IMG/VR virus record: IMGVR_UViG_3300021185_002716
Coordinates: 1-56,075 of that record
Strand: one strand, 5' to 3'
Source of the DNA: a virus
DNA length: 56,075 bases
The notes beneath the pieces were generated by a model. It did no database searches. It saw nothing but the letters and a program-made list of their open reading frames with translations, and was not told the origin of the DNA. The translations under genes and the position numbers were made by a program. Positions 33,212-39,202 of the stretch are shown in pieces (positions within the stretch are counted from its first letter, which is position 1; each line of letters opens with the position of its first letter).

Positions 33212-33565
33212 TTAAGTTTTAATTATATCTGTTATTAATTCACACACCACATAGTAAGATGCTTTTATGCTTTGAGCATCAAACTCTTGATAAAGAATGT
33301 CATTACCTTTTACTATTAGTGACTGCCAATCTTTATCTATTGGTTGATAGTTTTTCTCGAAAGTATATCCAAGAGTTTCTATCTTTTCTATTACTGGCAT
33401 CAGCCAATCCCAAGATTTGTGAAATTGCATTGGTGCAATCGTACCATCATTGTATTTAGGTGAGTAGCATTTGTTATGATTTACCTCGTACCCCATAAAT
33501 TCTGCTATAAGTCTATTACTCCTACCTTCCATATTAATTGTTTTAGTTTTCATATTAGTATGCAC
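33212..33565 (-). CDS. Hypothetical accessory protein (true start may be 33532)
   Basis: Up to 117 residues. Three in-frame ATGs are possible. The third, at 33532, yields MEGRSNRLIAEFMGYEV and has a leader (aaaactaaaacaattaatATG) that resembles the shared leaders of the ribozyme-processed genes. The protein is rich in aromatic residues (FHKSWDWLMPVIEKI) and ends in a helix. It follows the gene at 33555-33851 with at most a short overlap, so the two are on the same processed mRNA. Confidence 0.55.
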   Translation of the reverse strand: MHTNMKTKTINMEGRSNRLIAEFMGYEVNHNKCYSPKYNDGTIAPMQFHKSWDWLMPVIEKIETLGYTFEKNYQPIDKDWQSLIVKGNDILYQEFDAQSIKASYYVVCELITDIIKT

Positions 33566-33851
33566 TTACAGGTTTTAATTGATTTTGTTCAAACGTCTCC
33601 CATTCCCATTCGTCATCGTGAACAGTTAGACTGTGGAAATACTTCTGTAGGTTTTCAGCAATGTATTCAAGTTCATCACTTTCTCTCCAATCTTTAATGG
33701 TGCAGTCACCATCTATTCTGCCGAGCATTCCTCCACCCAAATAGTTTTGGTATGCCGTCATCTTTTCTCCAAAATACCCAAAGTTGTCAAGGGCAATCTC
33801 TATTCCTCCACCTCGGTAGGAAATCTCTTGTCTGATGATATTAAATTTCAT
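33555..33851 (-). CDS. Conserved-looking hypothetical accessory protein
   Basis: A 98-residue acidic protein with the motif MTAYQNYLGGGMLGRI, a pattern that I have seen in small proteins of flavobacterial phages, followed by 'LEYIAENLQKYFH' and a W/E-rich stretch. Its mRNA 5' end should be created by hammerhead ribozyme 3, leaving a 27-base leader. Function unknown. Confidence 0.6.
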   Translation of the reverse strand: MKFNIIRQEISYRGGGIEIALDNFGYFGEKMTAYQNYLGGGMLGRIDGDCTIKDWRESDELEYIAENLQKYFHSLTVHDDEWEWETFEQNQLKPVSAY

Positions 33852-33873
33852 TTTGTTTTAGTTTAAATTATTT

Positions 33874-33931
33874 AACCTGACTCGATCCGGAGACCGAGTT
33901 TCGCCTGAATCTCACAGGCTCATCAGAGGTT
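33874..33931 (-). ncRNA. Hammerhead ribozyme 3 (type I)
   Basis: Minus-strand reading: stem I AACCT (33931-33927) / AGGTT (33878-33874); core CTGATGA (33926-33920); stem II GCCTG/CAGGC with loop TGAGATT; core GAAA; stem III CTCGGTC/GATCGAG (7 bp, one G-U) with loop TCCG; GTC at 33881-33879. Cleavage is predicted between 33879 and 33878. It begins at the base after the stop codon of the upstream gene (33932) and lies 22 bases before the next ATG. Stem II is identical to that of ribozyme 4, while stem III matches ribozyme 2, with a compensated change. Confidence 0.95.
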
Positions 33932-34390
33932 TTATTTTTCTACAAAGTCAAACTTCTGGCGGAGGTTACCCTCGTGGATTGCAGTAGGAAATAGTTCTTG
34001 CATAAGTTCTAATTCTTCACCATACAGGAATCTGTCTCCATCTTTTTTCAATCTCTCCTCCATTTCCTTCCCGATCCAAGAGTCTTGTAGAAGTACTCTG
34101 TAAACATCTTTGCTTATGTCTTTCCAACCCCTCTCTTTATCCCAAAGAGTATCGTCTGCGTAGTCACCATCTATTGTGATATTATCACCCGACCATCGTC
34201 CGATGATCTCAGACTCCGAAGGATGGTCTCCACCTCCACGACCATTGCCGTTTGCTAGAAGTAAAGAGAGACCTTGTAGCATGCCTCTACCATCAGATGT
34301 AAATTCCATTAACTTCATACCATTCCCAAACGTGTGTGGGCTTAGGTATTCCTTTTTAGTTTTGTTGAACACTTTATAGTATTGTCCCAT
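33932..34390 (-). CDS. Conserved hypothetical protein (GQYYKVFNKTKKEYLSPH type)
   Basis: A 152-residue protein whose start (MGQYYKVFNKTKKEYLSPH) and the segment GNGRGGGDHPSESEIIGRWS followed by GDNITIDGDYAD match a pattern that recurs in hypothetical proteins of phages and bacteria. Its mRNA 5' end should be created by hammerhead ribozyme 2, and its stop codon is followed directly by ribozyme 3. No function known to me. Confidence 0.65.
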   Translation of the reverse strand: MGQYYKVFNKTKKEYLSPHTFGNGMKLMEFTSDGRGMLQGLSLLLANGNGRGGGDHPSESEIIGRWSGDNITIDGDYADDTLWDKERGWKDISKDVYRVLLQDSWIGKEMEERLKKDGDRFLYGEELELMQELFPTAIHEGNLRQKFDFVEK

Positions 34391-34413
34391 GACTTTAGTT
34401 TTAATTATTATTT

Positions 34414-34477
34414 AACCTGACTCGGTCTGTATCTATTGACCGAGTTTCGTCCCATCACAGGGTACTCATCAGAGGTT
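34414..34477 (-). ncRNA. Hammerhead ribozyme 2 (type I)
   Basis: Minus-strand reading: stem I AACCT (34477-34473) / AGGTT (34418-34414); core CTGATGA (34472-34466); stem II GT(A)CCC/GGGAC with loop TGTGAT; core GAAA (34448-34445); stem III CTCGGTC/GACCGAG (7 perfect pairs) with a 10-base loop; GTC at the cleavage site. Cleavage is predicted between 34419 and 34418. It starts directly after the stop codon of the 34478-34981 gene. Stem II differs from the other copies yet is still paired and opens with the required G-C. Confidence 0.95.
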
Positions 34478-34981
34478 TTACTTGATTTCTGTAAAGTGAT
34501 TAATAAGCATATTCAAGCCCGAAACAATGCCTTTGTGTTCTGACATAGTGTGTGAATCGTTTACCCATTCATCATCTGAAACAATATCTATCATTACATT
34601 TTTGATATCCTGAATTGAGTAAGTCTTCTCCGAGTTATTGATAAGAGTTTTGTAGAAGTCGTACACCTCTATTACCTTGCTCATTGTTTGGTCGAAGAAT
34701 GATAATTGGTGGGGGGTGACCTTGTCCTTGTACTTATCCATAAAGACCCTTAGATACTCTACATCTAAATAAACTCCTTCAGGAAGATGACCATCGAGTA
34801 AATCATAAAGACCTCCCTCAATTCTAGTGATGGTATTATCCCAGTCATTAATTGGAATAACTTTACGAAAGGAATACTCTATACCTGAAACGTCTTTGAT
34901 TAAGCCCTTAATATGTGTTAGATGTATAGGGTCTTTTACTTTTGATGTTGGGACTTTTGGTTGTGGTTTTGTAGTTGTCAT
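34478..34981 (-). CDS. Hypothetical helical accessory protein
   Basis: A 167-residue, largely helical protein (LIKDVSGIEYSFRKVIPIN, DKVTPHQLSFFDQTMSKVIE) with a P/T/K-rich flexible N-terminus. No recognised family. The leader (30 bases, ending in actgaaaatcATG) is predicted to be set by hammerhead ribozyme 1, and ribozyme 2 follows its stop codon directly. Confidence 0.6.
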   Translation of the reverse strand: MTTTKPQPKVPTSKVKDPIHLTHIKGLIKDVSGIEYSFRKVIPINDWDNTITRIEGGLYDLLDGHLPEGVYLDVEYLRVFMDKYKDKVTPHQLSFFDQTMSKVIEVYDFYKTLINNSEKTYSIQDIKNVMIDIVSDDEWVNDSHTMSEHKGIVSGLNMLINHFTEIK

Positions 34982-35005
34982 GATTTTCAGTTTAAATTAT
35001 TATTT

Positions 35006-35057
35006 GACATTGACGCTCCGAAGAGCGTTTCGACCATTAAGGTCTCGTCAGAATGTC
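35006..35057 (-). ncRNA. Hammerhead ribozyme 1 (type I)
   Basis: Minus-strand reading: stem I GACATT (35057-35052) / AATGTC (35011-35006), 6 perfect pairs; core CTGACGA (35051-35045, with C at the variable position 7); stem II GACC/GGTC with loop TTAAT; core GAAA (35031-35028); stem III CGCTC/GAGCG closed by a TTCG tetraloop; GTC at 35014-35012. Cleavage is predicted between 35012 and 35011. All three stems differ in sequence from the other three copies but keep pairing, which is strong covariation evidence for function. It lies 11 bases after the stop of the first gene in the cluster. Confidence 0.95.
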
Positions 35058-35068
35058 TTTAGTCTCCC

Positions 35069-35386
35069 TTATCTCATGCCCAATTGTGATCTTTGCTCCC
35101 TTTCAAAGTCAGCATCTGTGTTTGCACTGTCAATTTGTGATCTTGTAGTTGTCGTAATTTCTGTTAACTTGGTAACCTCCGTAATCCCGTCAGTCATTGA
35201 TAGACTAAAACCTGCCCGGGTCAAGTTATTGATGACACTAGCACAGCAATCTATTATTCCAATCTTAAATTCCGATGATCCAAGCCCTCCCACGAAGTTA
35301 TCTTTTGGCTTGTTGATGATGATTTTTGTTGAGTGATTTTTTGATATGATCTCAATCGCTTGTAAAAAAGTCTCTAATTTTCTCAT
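35069..35386 (-). CDS. First gene of the ribozyme-partitioned cluster, hypothetical
   Basis: A 105-residue protein with two N-terminal alpha/beta units (METFLQ-like helix, then STKIIINKPKDNFVGGL and IDCCASVINNLTRAGFSL) and a T/S-rich, charged C-terminus. No family recognised. Its leader (aatttaaactagaaaatcATG) matches the leaders that ribozyme cleavage gives to the other cluster genes, but here the 5' end would come from transcription start at the promoter 35428-35435. Confidence 0.55.
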   Translation of the reverse strand: MRKLETFLQAIEIISKNHSTKIIINKPKDNFVGGLGSSEFKIGIIDCCASVINNLTRAGFSLSMTDGITEVTKLTEITTTTRSQIDSANTDADFEREQRSQLGMR

Positions 35387-35592
35387 GATTTTCTAGTTTA
35401 AATTAATATTTGTTTTGAACGATGGTACAAATATAAAACAAAAAATCAATACGTCCGACACGGCTAACTAAAATAAATCGTCTCAACAGATCTAAAATAC
35501 ATGAAATTTTTTTTTGGGGGGTAATGAACAAACGTACAAATTAGGGGGTGTTCAACTCCCGTTTACTATAGTTGGCGGGATATCGAAACTTG
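35387..35592. other. Intergenic stretch between ribozyme cluster and tRNA
   Basis: It holds the promoter at 35428-35435 and, further upstream, a run of nine T followed by six G at about 35510-35520. A second box (TAATTTG, minus strand, near 35537) resembles a degenerate promoter. No gene or ribozyme core was found. Confidence 0.4.
35428..35435 (-). promoter_or_regulatory. Bacteroidota-type -7 promoter box for the ribozyme cluster
   Basis: TATATTTG on the minus strand matches the TAnnTTTG -7 element of Bacteroidota promoters exactly. Transcription would begin near 35420, giving a leader of roughly 34 bases before the ATG at 35386. A clean TTTG -33 box is not visible at the usual distance. Confidence 0.5.
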
Positions 35593-35664
35593 TACCTTCG
35601 GAAGGAATCGAACCTTCATCACTGGTTTAGAAGACCAGGGTTTTATCCGTTAAACTACGAAGGC
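35593..35664 (-). tRNA. tRNA-Arg (anticodon UCU)
   Basis: A complete 72-base cloverleaf on the minus strand. Acceptor GCCTTCG/CGAAGGT (7 pairs, first one G-U); D-arm GTTT/AAAC; anticodon arm CTGGT/ACCAG with loop CTTCTAA, anticodon TCT; 4-base variable loop TGAT; T-arm GAAGG/CCTTC with loop TTCGATT; discriminator A. The CCA end is not encoded. It reads AGA codons, which this genome uses as its main arginine codon, so it likely supports phage translation. Confidence 0.95.
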
Positions 35665-35690
35665 GATTTTGGGGCGACCTTATCAAATTA

Positions 35691-36080
35691 CTATAGGCAA
35701 GTATACAAGTCCCGTATAAGGTAATTATATATGCGTCTTAACTGTATACGGCCATAGACAGAAATACAAAACTGTTGACCCTTAAATTGTTTCTTCTTGG
35801 TTAACCTGTCAACGAAACCTAATTGAAGTAGTAACTTATGTTCCCTGTAGATAGGTGTTTGATTTGATCGATTAGGTAACCAGTCCATCTTCTCACAGAT
35901 ATCAATTACATCAGGCATTGTGTAGAAGGTGAAGTCACTCTTATTCTCCGACTCTTTAATGGCACACGCTAAGAAGACCATGACCGCTCTGGACGATAGT
36001 TCACCATCGATACTTCGAAGGTATTTATTGATAGAATGTTTATGGCTGAATAACTCAACCAGTTTCTTGGCTACAACCAT
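35691..36080 (-). CDS. Winged-helix-like DNA-binding protein, hypothetical
   Basis: A 129-residue protein when started at 36080 (MVVAKKLVELFS). I chose this start because its ATG shares one base with the TGA of the upstream membrane-protein gene (TGATG). The segment YTMPDVIDICEKMDWLPN followed by HKLLLQLGFVDRLTKKKQF and FCISVYGRIQL resembles a winged helix (recognition helix and wing). It might regulate the early region. An upstream ATG at 36110 would add ten residues. Confidence 0.55.
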   Translation of the reverse strand: MVVAKKLVELFSHKHSINKYLRSIDGELSSRAVMVFLACAIKESENKSDFTFYTMPDVIDICEKMDWLPNRSNQTPIYREHKLLLQLGFVDRLTKKKQFKGQQFCISVYGRIQLRRIYNYLIRDLYTCL

Positions 36081-36208
36081 CAGGCAAATAGAAGGGTTAA
36101 CACAATACAAATGGCAAGCAATTTAAATGACCATTCAATTGTTTTGTAACTGTTCTCGACCTGTCCTTTGGTCCGTCCTTGGCGGTAGTAATAATCTTTG
36201 TAATCCAT
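36080..36208 (-). CDS. 42-residue single-pass membrane protein
   Basis: A short gene encoding a Y-rich, charged N-terminus (MDYKDYYYRQGRTKGQ) followed by one transmembrane helix (LLAICIVLTLLFA) at the very C-terminus. It has the typical leader (aaaacaaaataaaagagATG) and is coupled to the next gene by a TGATG overlap. It could be a small early membrane effector; no family recognised. Confidence 0.6.
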   Translation of the reverse strand: MDYKDYYYRQGRTKGQVENSYKTIEWSFKLLAICIVLTLLFA

Positions 36209-36230
36209 CTCTTTTATTTTGTTTTAAAAG

Positions 36231-36506
36231 TTAGTTATCAATTTTGTCCAGGCGTTGCATCGTTAACATAAACGCATGCGATTTTTTCTTTTGACCTTTC
36301 CGAATGGTTTCCCTCTTGCAGAAAACTGTAGGAAAAATGCACACACCATGTAAAAAGGTGTATGGGTGGAACGTAAAACGCTGATAGTCAGGTGTTAGGG
36401 GTGGGTTTGTCCGAGTCCCGTTTGGACTACTTCCCAATGCCAAACTCATTTCTACAGGGTACCCAGTTCCACTTTTCTGATTCCACTCTTGTGTGTTGGT
36501 ACCCAT
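36231..36506 (-). CDS. Doubtful 91-residue reading frame
   Basis: The frame is open for 92 codons, and the end (KRETIRKGQKKKSHAFMLT) looks protein-like. The N-terminal part is rich in P, T, G and N with little predicted structure, and base composition is less AT-rich than the surrounding DNA. It is the first frame downstream of the candidate promoter at 36552-36559. It may be a real early gene or a structured leader; I cannot decide. Confidence 0.35.
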   Translation of the reverse strand: MGTNTQEWNQKSGTGYPVEMSLALGSSPNGTRTNPPLTPDYQRFTFHPYTFLHGVCIFPTVFCKRETIRKGQKKKSHAFMLTMQRLDKIDN

Positions 36507-36839
36507 GTATTAGGTGTAAGCCCATTGACACATCAACAATGACGTTCTGAGCAAATCTAAGAAACTTTATTTGATTTCTAATACAATGATGCCGGTTTAA
36601 TTTTTACATAACCTTAGATCCTCTTAAAATCAATTCGGGGTGTCTGAACTATGTAATATACTTTTTAATAAAATACTTGTATAATAAATAAACACTAGTA
36701 TATTATATATAATACTAGTATAGTGGGTAGCCAATTTGTCTAGCCGTGATAGCCATAATGGCTAGCAGTTAAAAACTCTGTTAAGAACTTGCTTAACAAA
36801 CTACTCTGAACAGTCGTTCATTATTTCTAACTTGCACCT
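36507..36839. promoter_or_regulatory. Divergent control region with three inverted repeats
   Basis: This 333-base, very AT-rich stretch separates leftward and rightward genes and holds no gene. It contains an 8-base inverted repeat ACTAGTAT/ATACTAGT (36694-36701 and 36712-36719); a perfect palindrome AGCCATAATGGCT (36751-36763) within a cluster of TAGCC repeats (36728-36765); and GTTAAG/CTTAAC (36780-36785 and 36792-36797), a hairpin just before the co-chaperonin gene. These are typical operator sites for a switch between phage life styles. Repressor candidates include the small DNA-binding proteins at 28311-28466, 30506-30763 and 35691-36080. Confidence 0.5.
36552..36559 (-). promoter_or_regulatory. 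Bacteroidota-type -7 promoter box for the leftward early transcript
   Basis: TAGATTTG on the minus strand is an exact TAnnTTTG match, 46 bases before the ATG at 36506. It would drive leftward early transcription. The -33 TTTG box is not at canonical spacing (a TTG lies about 24 bases upstream). Confidence 0.45.
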
Positions 36840-37442
36840 ATGGAAATGATTGGTCAAAGACTAGCGGTCAAGATTGAGAAAAAATATAATGACGAGGTAG
36901 AGTTCTCCAATGGGGAGAAACTATTTATGGACGTTTCCTGGAATCCAGAGCATCACGTAACGATATGTGGAGAGGTCGTGGCTTTGCCTAGAGGAGAGTG
37001 GTGTAAAAATACAAGGGGTGAGTTGATCAAGCAGGAATTGCAAGTAGGCGACCTAGCCTATTTTAATTATCTGACAGTTCAGGAGGATAACCTTGTAACG
37101 GACGAAAGGAACGTCTACCTTGTCGATTTAGAAGAATGTTTTTGCTATGTAAGATCAGGAGAAATTACTGCTGTAGCAAATCATGTCCTTATAGAGCCCG
37201 ATATCATAGAGGATAAGGTGGGTTCAATTTATGTGGGTGTACCAACAAAGAGTGAGGAGGAAGGATATGTGAGGTATTTGAGTACACCTCTTAAGGACAA
37301 AGAAGAACTAGGTTTAGTTAGTGGAGATAAGGTTAGGTTTCATGAGAGAAACGCCTTTCTTAACAAAATCGAGGGGAATGAATATTATGTGATGAAGCAG
37401 GATGATTTGTTTGGAAAGGTAATAAATGGAGGGACCCTATAA
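36840..37442 (+). CDS. GroES-like co-chaperonin (double Cpn10-like fold)
   Basis: A 200-residue protein. It starts MEMIGQRLAVKIEKKY, followed by HVTICGEVVALP and LQVGDLAYFNY, the strand order of Cpn10. A second, shorter half repeats it (ANHVLIEPD, then LVSGDKVRFHERNAF and YYVMKQDDLFGKV). T4 gp31 and similar phage proteins replace host GroES to help fold the capsid protein. Length is twice that of GroES. It overlaps the downstream nuclease gene by 17 bases. Confidence 0.7.
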   Translation: MEMIGQRLAVKIEKKYNDEVEFSNGEKLFMDVSWNPEHHVTICGEVVALPRGEWCKNTRGELIKQELQVGDLAYFNYLTVQEDNLVTDERNVYLVDLEECFCYVRSGEITAVANHVLIEPDIIEDKVGSIYVGVPTKSEEEGYVRYLSTPLKDKEELGLVSGDKVRFHERNAFLNKIEGNEYYVMKQDDLFGKVINGGTL

Positions 37443-37977
37443 CATACCAGAATGTATTTTTGAACACGCCCGACTTTATGTCGATACACGAGTGATGGCC
37501 AACAGAGATCACTACAAAAAACTTTATTGGAAGTCCAGAAGTTATCAATACAAGCACCCAATACTATTTGATGAGCCGGTAGATAACGAGTTCTACACAG
37601 ACTTTAAAGGGATCTTAGCCGAGTTATTGGTTAGGCATCATTTTGATTTAAAGGGCGTGAATTATACAACTTCAGCATTTGTAAAAGAAAAAGGAATAAA
37701 TGATCCTGACTTAATAGTTAAAGATAAAAGGATAGATGTCAAAGGTTGTGAGAGATCTTTGAAGGTAAATATGTTTACCATAGATAAGTTAGAGGTTGAC
37801 TATGTATTGTTTGTATTGTTTCTTTCAGACCATAGGTACATTCTTTTGAACTTTAAGAAGAGTGATATAAAGAAGTGGAAAGTCGTCACCATTAATGATC
37901 GTAATAAATACTACGAGTTTAAGGTAGATAAACGTCAGTTTAGATATGACACCCCCAATCAAACTACCCCCAAATAA
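37426..37977 (+). CDS. PD-(D/E)XK nuclease-like protein
   Basis: A 183-residue protein with a restriction-endonuclease-like core: Glu66 in KGILAELLVRHHF, Asp93/Asp95 in INDPDLIVKD and Asp104-Val-Lys106 in RIDVKG. The rest is beta-rich with a basic C-terminus. It could act in recombination, host DNA breakdown or packaging. It overlaps the co-chaperonin gene by 17 bases in another frame. Confidence 0.65.
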   Translation: MEGPYNIPECIFEHARLYVDTRVMANRDHYKKLYWKSRSYQYKHPILFDEPVDNEFYTDFKGILAELLVRHHFDLKGVNYTTSAFVKEKGINDPDLIVKDKRIDVKGCERSLKVNMFTIDKLEVDYVLFVLFLSDHRYILLNFKKSDIKKWKVVTINDRNKYYEFKVDKRQFRYDTPNQTTPK

Positions 37978-37989
37978 AAAATTTTTAAA

Positions 37990-38385
37990 ATGAGTAGCCT
38001 AAATGAACATGACGGATTTCGCTCTGTAATACCAAAGAAGACCTGTAATGTATGCGGTAAAGAAAAGAGGGCGGATAGGTTTAGGGGTCGTGAAATAAAA
38101 ACCTGTAAGAAGTGTGAGTTTCGTTGGTACCTTAGACTACTTAGGTATTTAGTAAAAGAAAGAAAACTAACCCCCGTAGAGAGAATTGCAAATCGACTGG
38201 GGTACATGGGGACCGCCTTTATAATGATGTCCCCCTATCTCTTGAAGCATGATGATGTTGGTGCGGTTACATATGTTATTGGTGGCATTCTTTCTTTACC
38301 ACAAGTCTTTGTTGCAAAGCAATGGAATATTGTTGCAGTCAACCTTAATGTAACTATCGGATACTTAATTTATATAATGTTATGA
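37990..38385 (+). CDS. Zinc-ribbon protein fused to a membrane domain
   Basis: A 131-residue protein. Residues about 18-43 hold a four-cysteine ribbon (CNVCGKEKRADRF, then CKKC). Residues about 65-131 hold two or three hydrophobic segments (GYMGTAFIMMSPYLL, YVIGGILSLPQVFV, NVTIGYLIYIML) like those of small membrane proteins that end in 'QWN.VA.N.N..IGY'. An unusual pairing; function unknown. The next gene starts within its stop codon (ATGA). Confidence 0.6.
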   Translation: MSSLNEHDGFRSVIPKKTCNVCGKEKRADRFRGREIKTCKKCEFRWYLRLLRYLVKERKLTPVERIANRLGYMGTAFIMMSPYLLKHDDVGAVTYVIGGILSLPQVFVAKQWNIVAVNLNVTIGYLIYIML

Positions 38386-38657
38386 AAAAACATGTTAAAT
38401 TATATCACGAGCACTTTTTATATCAACCCGGAGATTGGATAGGGTGTGAGGTTTGTGACACTACAGCCGTAGATATACACCATATTGATCCAAGAGGGAT
38501 GGGTGGATCTAACTCAAAGGACGATCCAGAAAACTTAATGGCACTATGTAGAGAGTGTCACACGATGTTTGGTGACAAAAAGAAGTTCAAGAGAATGCTT
38601 AAAAAAATGCACTATGAACGAGTCAATGATACAATCAAATCCCTTAGAGGCAATTGA
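38382..38657 (+). CDS. HNH endonuclease
   Basis: A 91-residue protein with a zinc-bound HNH fold: Cys22 and Cys25 (CEVC), catalytic His in DIHHIDPRGMGG (residues 31-42), Asn51 in ENLMALC, and Cys56, Cys59 and His60 (CRECH). HNH proteins of this size assist packaging or cut DNA in replication and defence. Start and stop overlap both neighbours, so it is part of the rightward early operon. Confidence 0.85.
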   Translation: MKKHVKLYHEHFLYQPGDWIGCEVCDTTAVDIHHIDPRGMGGSNSKDDPENLMALCRECHTMFGDKKKFKRMLKKMHYERVNDTIKSLRGN

Positions 38658-38763
38658 ACTGCCTAAACAACTTCTAGGTGAATATATCTTACAAATGAAG
38701 ATAGATTGTCCATATCACCCTGCGATAAAAATTCTTCAAATACATTGGGACCAGATGTTATAA
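38614..38763 (+). CDS. Short hypothetical protein overlapping the HNH gene
   Basis: A 49-residue frame (start 38614; 38626 also possible) with a helical segment LEAIELPKQLLGEYILQMKI and a C-terminus rich in aromatics. It overlaps the HNH gene by 44 bases and the convergent minus-strand gene by six bases. Acceptable as the last gene of the operon, but without family support. Confidence 0.45.
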   Translation: MNESMIQSNPLEAIELPKQLLGEYILQMKIDCPYHPAIKILQIHWDQML

Positions 38764-38943
38764 GTTCTCTACTGCTTTAGAGATTTTGTCTACAACGGCC
38801 ATTTTAACACCATAAAGATCTGGTGAGTTTGCATTTTCTAATGCTGCTAGTACATCAAGCAATAATTCTAACTTTCTAATCGCTAACACATCCACTGCGT
38901 TTTGATCACTTAATACAAATTGGGAATTATTATCATATGACAT
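38758..38943 (-). CDS. Hypothetical 61-residue helical protein
   Basis: A small acidic, leucine-rich helical protein (AIRKLELLLDVLAALENANS). It is the last gene of the leftward operon of small proteins and meets the rightward operon tail to tail. No family recognised. Confidence 0.55.
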   Translation of the reverse strand: MSYDNNSQFVLSDQNAVDVLAIRKLELLLDVLAALENANSPDLYGVKMAVVDKISKAVENL

Positions 38944-38944
38944 A

Positions 38945-39202
38945 CTATACTTTTTTTAATGGTTTAACTTTAGTGGGGGTTGGGCCACTATTACTTTTCT
39001 TTTTCTTTTCAGCCTTTTTCTTGGCAAGTTTGCTTTTAGATATCTCACGAACTGTTACTGGAGTTGTTGAGTCTACCCTATTAGTTGGCCTACAATATTT
39101 ACCGGTTGATCCTACAGAACCTCCCTCACCACAAGCCTCGCCTGTTGATGTATTGATCCAGTTCTCTTTGAACCATTTTCTGAGACCACCCTCGTATGCC
39201 AT
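38945..39202 (-). CDS. Conserved small virion-type protein (KWFKENW ... TPVT, DUF5872-like)
   Basis: An 85-residue protein. MAYEGGLRKWFKENWINTST, then CGEGGSVGSTGKYCRPTNRV and TPVTVREIS, followed by a lysine-rich tail, fits a family I recognise from marine phages and large DNA viruses (DUF5872-like). Two conserved cysteines suggest metal or disulphide binding. It shares one base with the upstream gene. Function unknown, probably virion-associated. Confidence 0.7.
   Translation of the reverse strand: MAYEGGLRKWFKENWINTSTGEACGEGGSVGSTGKYCRPTNRVDSTTPVTVREISKSKLAKKKAEKKKKSNSGPTPTKVKPLKKV

Noticed and set aside
32986-33924. Near-identical block of about 25 bases at 32986-33014 and 33898-33926 as a mobile or direct repeat
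   Set aside because: It is exactly stem II plus the core of ribozymes 3 and 4; the duplication is explained by the ribozyme family.
32938-35057. The inverted repeats between accessory genes as ordinary Rho-independent terminators
   Set aside because: There is no T run after the stems, the unpaired bases match the hammerhead core exactly in all four copies, and the flanks pair to close stem I.
35505-35525. T9-G6 tract as a terminator
   Set aside because: No stem precedes the T run on either strand.
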